Source: a virus. From it: DNA of 63,739 nt. The DNA lies in the IMG/VR virus record IMGVR_UViG_3300047560_001667, positions 1-63,739 of that record. The stretch is one strand, 5' to 3'. Shown piece by piece: positions 43,320-49,222 of the stretch. Positions within the stretch are counted from its first letter, which is position 1, and the number at the start of each line of letters is the position of its first letter. The notes beneath the pieces are model-generated. The model saw only the letters and a program-made list of their open reading frames with translations, made no database searches and was not told where the DNA came from. A program made the translations under genes and the position numbers.

Positions 43320-44828
43320 TCAATAATACTCTCGTTTGCGTCGATAGAATTTTTCTTCTTCAGGCTCATCGAGTATTGTACGCACAAAGTTACCATTTCG
43401 AAAGAAGATGAGTGCTTGACTCACAGTATCCACCAAGTCGTCGTGCATACCGGATGGAAACGCAGCAACATCATCCACAAGCTCATCAGCCCATCGGTAT
43501 TCTGGTGCCCAAACAAAACCGGATGAGAACACATCGGCAATACTATGTAGTCGTGAAATCTTATCGTTACCGCGTGCAGGGGTAAACTCATGCACAGGAA
43601 TACCCATTCGTCTAAGCTCTTGTATTAGCGACATCCCCGATGCACGTTTTTCCACAATCATCGTGTCTGGTGCCCACTCATCATAGGCTTCTTTCACCCA
43701 TTCTTTAAGCTCTGGAAACTCTACACGCTTTTTCACCGCATCAAGGAGCATAATATTAGGCTGACGTGTACCATCATCGTTGTCTGCATCGAACACACCC
43801 CATACAGTCAATGCTGAAAAGTCTGCTCGATTATGTTTTTCAAACGCGGTATCCCACGACATTAAAAGGTAATCCATCGGTGGTGGATTGGGTTTTTCCC
43901 ATCGCTTCCACCATTCACGTTTAATTATCGCCCCTTCTTCAGAAGTTGGATTTTGTAAATACTGAGCATTCCAAAAACGTGGGTCAACAGATAGGCGTGT
44001 TTTCTCTAATTCTTCAAGTGGCCAAAACTCTGGCCATAGGGGTTTGCCTGATGGGAGAATTGCCGGAAACTCGATAACTTCCCATTGGTCGCCATCTGGG
44101 GAGCTAATCATGTTATCAACGAGTCTACCTGTTAAATCTCGGCGCGACCACCGTGTCATAACCAAAATTATGGCGCCCCCCGGCTGAAGGCGTTGACGAG
44201 GACCGGTCATATAATAATCATATACCACATTGTGCGGCTCAGGATTTTGACTTTTCCCTTCTTGTTCACTTATTAGGTCATCGAGGATACATAAATCCGC
44301 TCCTTTCCCGGCAACGGCGCCACCAACACCCATAGCGATATACGTCCCATTCTTATCTGTATTCCATCTAGCCGCAGCGGTAGAGTCCCTGCGCAGGCGA
44401 GTTTCTGGAAAAATAGTATGATAATTATCTGAGTCAACTAAATTTCTAACTTTACGTCCAAACCCTTCAGCCATATCAGCAGTATGGGAGATTTGCATGA
44501 TTTGCTTATTTGGATACAGTCCTAAAAACCATGCTGGTAGTAAATACGATGCAAACTCAGATTTAGTATGACGAGGTGGCATATTGATAATTAACCGCTT
44601 GAGTTTACCTTGTGCTACGCGCTCAAAGGCTCGTGCCATTTTTGCATGGTGACGACCGGGAATAAACTCAGGCCACATACGTTCTACAAATTTAATAAAA
44701 TCTTTTTGAGCAGCGGCTCGTGTGTTGCGATGGTCAAGTTCAGTCAGTAATTCGAGCGCACGGATACGATCCGTTTCACTCATTTGATTGAGAATTTCAG
44801 CGGGAATAGGATTAGGCATTGATGACAT
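43320..44828 (-). CDS. terL: Terminase large subunit
   Basis: 502 aa. The ATPase half carries INMPPRHTKSEFASYLLPAW (Walker A variant RHTKSE near residue 86) and LCILDDLIS (Walker B near 180). The C-terminal nuclease has SWDTAF (near 321), VEKRASGMSLI and HDDLVDT (near 462) for metal binding. It cuts and packages DNA. The circular map fits headful packaging but does not prove it. Start overlaps terS by 17 bases in another frame. Confidence 0.96.
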   Translation of the reverse strand: MSSMPNPIPAEILNQMSETDRIRALELLTELDHRNTRAAAQKDFIKFVERMWPEFIPGRHHAKMARAFERVAQGKLKRLIINMPPRHTKSEFASYLLPAWFLGLYPNKQIMQISHTADMAEGFGRKVRNLVDSDNYHTIFPETRLRRDSTAAARWNTDKNGTYIAMGVGGAVAGKGADLCILDDLISEQEGKSQNPEPHNVVYDYYMTGPRQRLQPGGAIILVMTRWSRRDLTGRLVDNMISSPDGDQWEVIEFPAILPSGKPLWPEFWPLEELEKTRLSVDPRFWNAQYLQNPTSEEGAIIKREWWKRWEKPNPPPMDYLLMSWDTAFEKHNRADFSALTVWGVFDADNDDGTRQPNIMLLDAVKKRVEFPELKEWVKEAYDEWAPDTMIVEKRASGMSLIQELRRMGIPVHEFTPARGNDKISRLHSIADVFSSGFVWAPEYRWADELVDDVAAFPSGMHDDLVDTVSQALIFFRNGNFVRTILDEPEEEKFYRRKREYY

Positions 44829-45294
44829 TAAGCGAACTCATATATTTGTTCATCAACCCTTGCAGGTCTTTTTCAAGTTCATCCGTTGTTTTATTACCAA
44901 TATCAATACTGATTTTAGTTTCAAACAAGCCAACTTCAGCAATTTTACCAATCTTCTCTATTGCCCCTAAAGCCACACTCTCTTTTTCACTTTCTGCTAA
45001 ATCGAGCAGGCGTGAGATAGCATAGGTTCGCAGGCGTGCTGACTCATCAGCCATAGAAAAATCATATTGCGCTAATAAGCGTCTTGCTGCAATGGCCGCG
45101 CCAGGTGTAGTGGGTTTGCTTGGGGCAGACGGTGTTTGGAAGACAAACGCTCTAGCTTCTTTCTCATCTTCTTTTGTTGGGTTGATTTGAATTTTATTTG
45201 CATCAACAAATGACGGATCGCAGCAGGCGTTATTCCATAATTGTGGCAGAGGGAGTTTTGGTTCCCAGATAAAATTTAGGATGTTTGTGTCCAT
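44812..45294 (-). CDS. terS: Terminase small subunit candidate (160 aa)
   Basis: I use the ATG at 45294 (MDTNILNFIWEPKLPLPQLW), since the upstream part to 45417 overlaps DnaA-box DNA and lacks a ribosome site. A central helix-turn segment (ARRLLAQYDFSMADESARLR) and a C-terminal ESEKESVALGAIEKIGKIAE helix fit an oligomerising small terminase. Position next to terL at the start of the virion arm supports the call, but sequence identity to a named family is not evident. Confidence 0.7.
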   Translation of the reverse strand: MDTNILNFIWEPKLPLPQLWNNACCDPSFVDANKIQINPTKEDEKEARAFVFQTPSAPSKPTTPGAAIAARRLLAQYDFSMADESARLRTYAISRLLDLAESEKESVALGAIEKIGKIAEVGLFETKISIDIGNKTTDELEKDLQGLMNKYMSSLNVINA

Positions 45295-45379
45295 AGTTTT
45301 TATGTGTGAAGAATAAGTTAGGCAGATGTTAACACATTTGCTTTTAAAAATTATATAAAAAATTTTTAGAGGGTAAAAG

Positions 45380-45438
45380 TTATGCACAGGGGGTAGGTGT
45401 TTTAAAAAGTTATGCACAGGGTAAAAAAGTTATGCGTA
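45380..45438 (+). repeat. Two DnaA boxes plus one decayed copy
   Basis: TTATGCACA occurs at 45380-45388 and 45410-45418, and a decayed copy TTATGCGTA at 45430-45438. All three point the same way as the main array and are each followed by AGGG or AGG. They lie just upstream of terS, within 90 bases of its start codon. Confidence 0.85.
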
Positions 45439-45461
45439 GGGGGTATGGGTGTTGTTTTGAG

Positions 45462-45502
45462 TGTTAGGTATAAACTGACAACCTATAGGGATTTTTTATA
45501 AA
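45462..45502 (+). promoter_or_regulatory. Promoter-like site 1 (19-bp motif, TGTTAGGTATAAACTGACA)
   Basis: The motif ends in CTGACA (45475-45480), a near-consensus -35, and TATAAA follows 16 bases later (45497-45502). It would drive rightward transcription through the leftward terminator and into the DnaA-box array. Confidence 0.55.
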
Positions 45503-45640
45503 AATTTTAGAAAATGGCAAATTTTAGTTGTCGAATGAGGAAAATCGATAGTAAGAGCGCGACACGGAAGCTGAGGAAAAAGTGGGGGTGGGGGTCGATA
45601 TGTCGACATTTTTAGGATTGAAAGCCGTATGCCCGACACG

Positions 45641-45667
45641 AAAAAAGCCTAATAGAATCATAGGCTT
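45641..45667 (-). terminator. Leftward rho-independent terminator in the control region
   Basis: On the minus strand AAGCCTA pairs with TAGGCTT across a 9-base loop and is followed by a T run of 5-6. It faces leftward, 350 bases upstream of terS, so it would stop transcripts starting in the iteron region before they enter the virion operon. Confidence 0.75.
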
Positions 45668-45768
45668 ACAGGATTTTAGCATTAAAGCGATTCGATATAA
45701 CGACACGCTATAGAGTGGCAATGCTGCAAGGCTTACATGCTTACAGTCTTATAGATTGAGCTGTAGAG

Positions 45769-45912
45769 TTATGCACAGGCAAGTTATGCACAGGCAAGTT
45801 ATGCACAGGCAAGTTATGCACAGGCAAGTTATGCACAGGCAAGTTATGCACAGGCAAGTTATGCACAGGCAAGTTATGCACAGGCAAGTTATGCACAGGC
45901 AAGTTATGCACA
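45769..45912 (+). repeat. ori: DnaA-box iteron array (10 x 15 bp), candidate origin of replication
   Basis: TTATGCACAGGCAAG is repeated every 15 bases; starts are 45769, 45784, 45799 and so on to 45904. Each copy has TTATGCACA, a perfect match to the bacterial DnaA box TTATNCACA. The last copy is followed by a different sequence. All copies have the same direction. The array suggests DnaA-dependent initiation or DnaA capture. An open frame through it is an artefact of the 15-base period. Confidence 0.85.
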
Positions 45913-45950
45913 ATCTGCAACCATTGCGACCATGTTAAAAGATTTTAGCG

Positions 45951-45969
45951 TGTCAGTAAGTACTTGACA
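45951..45969 (+). promoter_or_regulatory. Promoter motif copy 2 (TGTCAGTAAGTACTTGACA)
   Basis: The 19-bp motif with TTGACA at 45964-45969 lies 40 bases after the iteron array. A convincing -10 is not visible at 16-18 bases; a weak TTAGCT occurs. It may act as an operator or as a second, weaker promoter next to copy 3. Confidence 0.5.
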
Positions 45970-46012
45970 TTATTAGCTTTTTAGCTTTTTAGCCATGTTA
46001 TTTTGTTTAAAA

Positions 46013-46053
46013 TGTTAGGTATTAGTTGACATGCGTTTAATTTGCTGTAAACT
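46013..46053 (+). promoter_or_regulatory. Promoter of the first rightward operon (motif copy 3)
   Basis: TGTTAGGTATTAGTTGACA (46013-46031) supplies TTGACA, and TAAACT follows 16 bases later (46048-46053). It would transcribe the leader with the two dyads and then the small genes from 46207. Confidence 0.7.
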
Positions 46054-46098
46054 TTGCCGCGTGGTTACGAATTTATAGAACGGTTAATTTTATGTTAA

Positions 46099-46170
46099 TG
46101 CACCAAAATGGTGCAAAGATTGTCGGATGTTAGTATTTTTCGTAATTACCCAACGCACCATTTTGGTGCA
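46099..46170 (+). promoter_or_regulatory. Paired dyads GCACCAAAATGGTGC and GCACCATTTTGGTGC in the leader
   Basis: TGCACCAAAATGGTGCA (46099-46115) and GCACCATTTTGGTGCA (46155-46170) are each palindromic and are reverse complements of each other. In RNA each can fold on its own, or the two can pair as one 16-bp stem. As DNA they are two copies of one operator, about 55 bases apart. They lie between the promoter and the first early gene. Confidence 0.7.
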
Positions 46171-46206
46171 TAAAAATATAAACTATTGAACTAAAAGGAT
46201 AAAACA

Positions 46207-46413
46207 ATGAATAAAATCAAAACTTATCTAATCAACGATGATGAACTATTCAATTATAAAATACAAGCGACAAGCTATAGACAAGCAATTGCAATTTTTA
46301 AAGACTTATTTAGTTTTTCAGGTCGTTTGCGATTGACTGCGCATTATGCGAACGTAAAAGAATATAAACTTGTATATTCCACTTACAAGTTTTCAATCAC
46401 TGAAATTTTATAA
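46207..46413 (+). CDS. Early small protein (68 aa)
   Basis: First gene of the rightward arm, with the local ribosome leader AAAAGGATAAAACA before ATG. The product, MNKIKTYLINDDELFNYKIQ..., is basic and has no known domain. Early genes in this spot are often host-takeover proteins, but nothing specific is visible. Confidence 0.65.
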   Translation: MNKIKTYLINDDELFNYKIQATSYRQAIAIFKDLFSFSGRLRLTAHYANVKEYKLVYSTYKFSITEIL

Positions 46414-46425
46414 AAGGTTAAAATC

Positions 46426-46641
46426 ATGAACAAAACAGAAAAAGCGGCAATTCTAAAAATCGCAAAATTCCATTTATCGGAATTATCGAAACTAGTCAGT
46501 AACAAAGAACCGGAACAATACAAAACGCGACAAGCTCACCGCGACATTTTGCAAGGTTTTAAATTTTACGGTTTTATTCAGGATTTTAATATCGATAAAG
46601 GCGTATTGATTAACACTGTATGGCACCGCAACAATTACTGA
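46426..46641 (+). CDS. Early small protein (71 aa)
   Basis: Starts MNKTEKAAILKIAKFHLSEL after AAAAGGTTAAAATC. Helical and charged, without a recognised domain. Its 3' end shares the 17-base string ACTGAAATTTTATAAAA with the 3' end of the previous gene, suggesting duplication of gene ends. Confidence 0.65.
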   Translation: MNKTEKAAILKIAKFHLSELSKLVSNKEPEQYKTRQAHRDILQGFKFYGFIQDFNIDKGVLINTVWHRNNY

Positions 46642-46687
46642 AATTTTATAAAAACACTATAACTCTATAATTTAAAAGGATAAAATC

Positions 46688-46960
46688 ATGATAGCAATAC
46701 ACACTAAATATTTGCCCGCTTCCAACGTACGCGGATCACGCATTAAAGCCTATACAGCGGGCGCAATGGGTTTTAAAGGTTTTGAAGCAACTATCCCATA
46801 CCCACATGAATTCGACGGCGTTGACTGCCATTTCGAAGCTGTGAAGGCATTGGTAATTAAGCACAAATTAGATTGGGATCTAACCGATATGCGATATGGT
46901 AACAGTGCTGACGGGCGCGGCTTTTCTTTCTGTTTTGACGCGTCGAAGGTGGCAAAATGA
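46688..46960 (+). CDS. Early small protein (90 aa)
   Basis: Starts MIAIHTKYLPASNVRGSRIK after AAAAGGATAAAATC. The sequence (YPHEFDGVDCHFEAVKALVI, then DLTDMRYGNSADGRGFSFCF) suggests a small alpha/beta fold. I have seen such short proteins in phage early regions but cannot assign a function. It overlaps the next gene (ATGA). Confidence 0.65.
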   Translation: MIAIHTKYLPASNVRGSRIKAYTAGAMGFKGFEATIPYPHEFDGVDCHFEAVKALVIKHKLDWDLTDMRYGNSADGRGFSFCFDASKVAK

Positions 46961-47115
46961 TTTACATACAGCGTAAAAGCGGTAAGTACTTAGAAACAGT
47001 GGACGCGTTTAGCACTATAAAAGAAGCGCGTACAATGATTAAAGAATACAGATTATCAGATAAAACCGCCGAATATTATCTAAGCCGTCGCGCTTGCAAG
47101 GCGTGGACAATGTAA
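46957..47115 (+). CDS. Early small protein (52 aa)
   Basis: A 52-codon frame starting MIYIQRKSGKYLETVDAFST in an ATGA overlap with the preceding gene. It reads through IKEARTMIKEYRLSDKTAEY to ACKAWTM. The KYLETVDAF...EA...MIKEYR...YYLSRRACKAW pattern is that of short phage proteins of unknown function. Confidence 0.65.
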   Translation: MIYIQRKSGKYLETVDAFSTIKEARTMIKEYRLSDKTAEYYLSRRACKAWTM

Positions 47116-47194
47116 AAATTCCAACGTGTAACGCCTTATTGATAGGGCGTTATGCGGTGTAATTTTGCACCGTTTAAAATAAAAGGTTAAAACA

Positions 47195-47413
47195 ATGAAA
47201 ACTATATATTTAGAATTTATCGACGCCCCTATGTGGTATCACACGCGCGGGCTAATGCAAACTGCAACGGGTTATGGTAAAAAACTAAACACTGGAAAAA
47301 AAGCAATTGTTGGCAATAAAACATATCGAGTTTATGCGTCGTGTTTCTCTAATGTAGCGTCGCTCTATATCATTATTAAAGGTGTAAAAATTTACGTTGA
47401 TCGTTGGGATTAA
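47195..47413 (+). CDS. Early small protein (72 aa)
   Basis: Starts MKTIYLEFIDAPMWYHTRGL after AAAAGGTTAAAACA. The protein ends VKIYVDRWD. No domain is recognised. A gap of 79 bases upstream holds two small hairpins, AACGCC...GGCGTT and CGGTG...CACCG, before its ribosome site. Confidence 0.65.
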   Translation: MKTIYLEFIDAPMWYHTRGLMQTATGYGKKLNTGKKAIVGNKTYRVYASCFSNVASLYIIIKGVKIYVDRWD

Positions 47414-47425
47414 AAGGTTAAAACA

Positions 47426-47671
47426 ATGAAAAAAATCACATTAAGCCGCGCATATCAAAACAATTTGCGTAATATTCGATTTAATACAAATTTAATTGCC
47501 GCGTCATGGTCAATATTTTATAAAGGTGAATACGCATGTGGCGCATCTTATAACGGTATGGGTATTATTAGCGTATGCTTTCCATGTGGCTTGCAAGTCT
47601 ATAGTAAGTCACTCACAAATATTAAAAGGTATATTCGTGCATACAAACAAAATAAATTAGAGGTGCTGTAA
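47426..47671 (+). CDS. Early small protein (81 aa)
   Basis: Starts MKKITLSRAYQNNLRNIRFN after AAAAGGTTAAAACA. Central FYKGEYACGASYNGMGIISV then CFPCGLQVYSKSL, with two Cys (CFPC). No family is recognised. It is the last gene before the terminator at 47704. Confidence 0.65.
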   Translation: MKKITLSRAYQNNLRNIRFNTNLIAASWSIFYKGEYACGASYNGMGIISVCFPCGLQVYSKSLTNIKRYIRAYKQNKLEVL

Positions 47672-47703
47672 TGATCGTACTCTTTCAATAACTAAATAGC
47701 CCT

Positions 47704-47731
47704 AAAGCCCTGTAGCAATATAGGGCTTTTT
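47704..47731 (+). terminator. Rho-independent terminator of the first early operon
   Basis: AAAGCCCT (47704-47711) pairs with AGGGCTTT (47722-47729) across a 10-base loop, followed by TTATT. It closes the operon of six small early genes. Confidence 0.85.
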
Positions 47732-47761
47732 ATTGTCTAAAATAAATCACTTTTAAACACG

Positions 47762-47827
47762 TTTTAAGCCTTGTTTACACGTTAACCGATACCAACGTAT
47801 TACCCAAACATCAAACAAGGCTTAAAA
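47762..47827. repeat. 15-bp perfect inverted repeat
   Basis: TTTTAAGCCTTGTTT (47762-47776) and AAACAAGGCTTAAAA (47813-47827) are exact reverse complements 36 bases apart. They lie in the gene-free stretch between the terminator and the promoter at 47920. No T run follows the right arm on either strand, so it is not a simple terminator. Confidence 0.85.
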
Positions 47828-47919
47828 GGCGTTTAAATGCAATCTAACGCTATAAAACATGACATCATCAAACTATAAAAAACAAGGTAAACCTATAGGA
47901 TCATTTTAAAACTACATAT

Positions 47920-47947
47920 TTTACTCACTTATCGAGTTTGCTATAGT
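47920..47947 (+). promoter_or_regulatory. Promoter upstream of the duplicated HNH gene
   Basis: TTTACT (-35) and TATAGT (-10) are spaced by 16 bases. The -10 lies in a perfect palindrome GCTATA-G-TATAGC, and the -35 overlaps one TTACTCAC element. It drives the gene at 47986. Confidence 0.6.
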
Positions 47948-47985
47948 ATAGCGTTCACATTCACGCTAACTAACACGGACAAAAT

Positions 47986-48819
47986 ATGGCAAAGAAAATA
48001 GACATGGGACTCAACGCGCTTAACGCAGCTCAACCCTACAAGTACAAGCACACGCGATTAGCACGCGAACCATCGCAGTGGTTAACACCTACGCAATTGC
48101 GAAAATTACTTATTTACGATCCTGACACGGGCGTTTTTGAGTATAGAGAAAAAACACGCGGGCGATATAGAACCCCATTCAAAGGCACGCCTGTAGTAAA
48201 GAAAGCGTATAAACAAGAGCTTGCACGGGATGGAACGACCGTCATTGTCGATGACTTAGACAAGTCCGTCATTGAAGGCCTGCGCTTTAAGTATAAAAAT
48301 CACAATTACTTATGCCATCAAATGGCGTGGGCAATAGTGAAGGGGGAGTGGCGGCCAATCTATCACATCAACGGCAACAAGCTAGACAATCGATGGTGTA
48401 ATCTAACAGACGATAAACGCCTAGTGGATACCATTAAATCGAACCTACACGCCCACCACATCAAGCGATCACTTGAGATTACACGCGAGCACATCAAAGA
48501 AGATATGCGTTTGCGCCAAGAGAAGTACACCAACTACATCACAGACGGTGATAAGCTCATGTACAACCCTGACACGGGCGAATTCGCTTGGAAGCCTAAA
48601 CCCCCACACCATATCCCCAGATGGTCACACGGCACGTTTAATAAAACGGACGGATCACGCTACGTCACATTCAAAGATGAAGAGAACAAAGCCTGCATCG
48701 TTCCATGTCATTATGCTGCATGGATATGTATGACAGGGAGATATCCTGTTGGTCGTATTTATCACGCAGATAAAAACAAATCCAATAACGCGTGGGAAAA
48801 TTTAATTCTACGCACGTAA
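47986..48819 (+). CDS. Tandem HNH-like protein (277 aa)
   Basis: Two halves repeat the same plan: YDPDTGVFEYREK...HQMAWAIVKGEWRP-IYHINGNKLDNRWCNL and YNPDTGEFAWKPK...HYAAWICMTGRYPVGRIYHADKNKSNNAWENL. This is an HNH_3-type fold with H...N...H positions. In both halves the usual DH of the nuclease is YH, so catalysis may be weak or lost. Typical HNH_3 proteins are homing nucleases. Its own promoter and isolation between terminator and repeats fit a mobile gene. Confidence 0.85.
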   Translation: MAKKIDMGLNALNAAQPYKYKHTRLAREPSQWLTPTQLRKLLIYDPDTGVFEYREKTRGRYRTPFKGTPVVKKAYKQELARDGTTVIVDDLDKSVIEGLRFKYKNHNYLCHQMAWAIVKGEWRPIYHINGNKLDNRWCNLTDDKRLVDTIKSNLHAHHIKRSLEITREHIKEDMRLRQEKYTNYITDGDKLMYNPDTGEFAWKPKPPHHIPRWSHGTFNKTDGSRYVTFKDEENKACIVPCHYAAWICMTGRYPVGRIYHADKNKSNNAWENLILRT

Positions 48820-48838
48820 AATAAAATCCTAACTTCCG

Positions 48839-48869
48839 CACTCACTGCGGTCATTTACGGCAGTGAGTG
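48839..48869. repeat. Inverted repeat after the HNH gene
   Basis: CACTCACTGC (48839-48848) and GCAGTGAGTG (48860-48869) are reverse complements with an 11-base loop; flanking CCG/CGG extend it with a bulge. There is no T run directly after, so it is an imperfect terminator at best between convergent genes. Confidence 0.7.
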
Positions 48870-48910
48870 ATGCGGCAGTGGTTGCACGGCTAAAATGATA
48901 CAAAGAAAAT

Positions 48911-49218
48911 TTGCTCACTACATTTACTCTTACTCACTAAAAACCCTTGTATTGCTCACTTAAGTAAACGTTTTTTTTTTTTCCTATATTTACCCTCTTT
49001 TTACCTATTTTTATCTATTTATACTATTTCTTATTTTTTATTATTTATTGTGAGATTAAGAGTAAATAATAGTATAAATATATAAAAATCAATAACTTAT
49101 AGATTACTCATAATAATTACTCACTATAAATGAGTAAAGAGTAATTTTTGATTTGTGAGTAAAGACCTTAAAAATGAAATGGTCTTTACTCACATTAGCA
49201 AAAAGCCCTTGTGAGTAA
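48911..49218. repeat. Cluster of [T]TACTCAC/GTGAGTAA octamers with T-rich tract
   Basis: TTACTCAC occurs at 48930, 49117 and 49186, the variants TTGCTCAC at 48911 and 48952 and TTACTCAT at 49104, and the inverted GTGAGTAA at 49155 and 49211 (ATGAGTAA at 49130). Two copies form a 13-bp stem, GTGAGTAAAGACC/GGTCTTTACTCAC (49155-49193). A run of 12 T and very AT-rich DNA lie among them. This about 400-base stretch holds no gene. Confidence 0.85.
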
Positions 49219-49222
49219 AAAA

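Larger units (their letters stand above)
45295..46206. other. Gene-free control region between the two arms
   Basis: About 900 bases without a credible gene. It contains two separate DnaA boxes plus one decayed box (45380-45438), a promoter-like site (45462-45502), a leftward terminator (45641-45667), ten DnaA-box iterons (45769-45912), two copies of the 19-bp promoter motif (45951, 46013) and a pair of dyads (46099-46170). The leftward virion operon and the rightward early operon both start from its edges. The best origin candidate in the genome. Confidence 0.85.

Noticed and set aside
45295-45417. N-terminal extension of the small terminase to 45417
   Set aside because: It would translate a DnaA box and AT-rich promoter-like DNA, has no ribosome site, and the ATG at 45294 starts the globular-looking protein.
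45769-45912. CRISPR array
   Set aside because: The repeats are 15 bases, back to back, with no variable spacers, and no cas genes are present. Each unit is a DnaA box.
45756-45938. Open frame encoding repeated MHRQV
   Set aside because: The frame exists only because the DnaA-box repeat is 15 bases long, a multiple of three. It has no ribosome site and no sensible protein composition.
49155-49193. Terminator for the primase-helicase gene
   Set aside because: The 13-bp stem is strong, but no T run follows it on either strand; both arms are copies of the local octamer, so a protein site is more likely.
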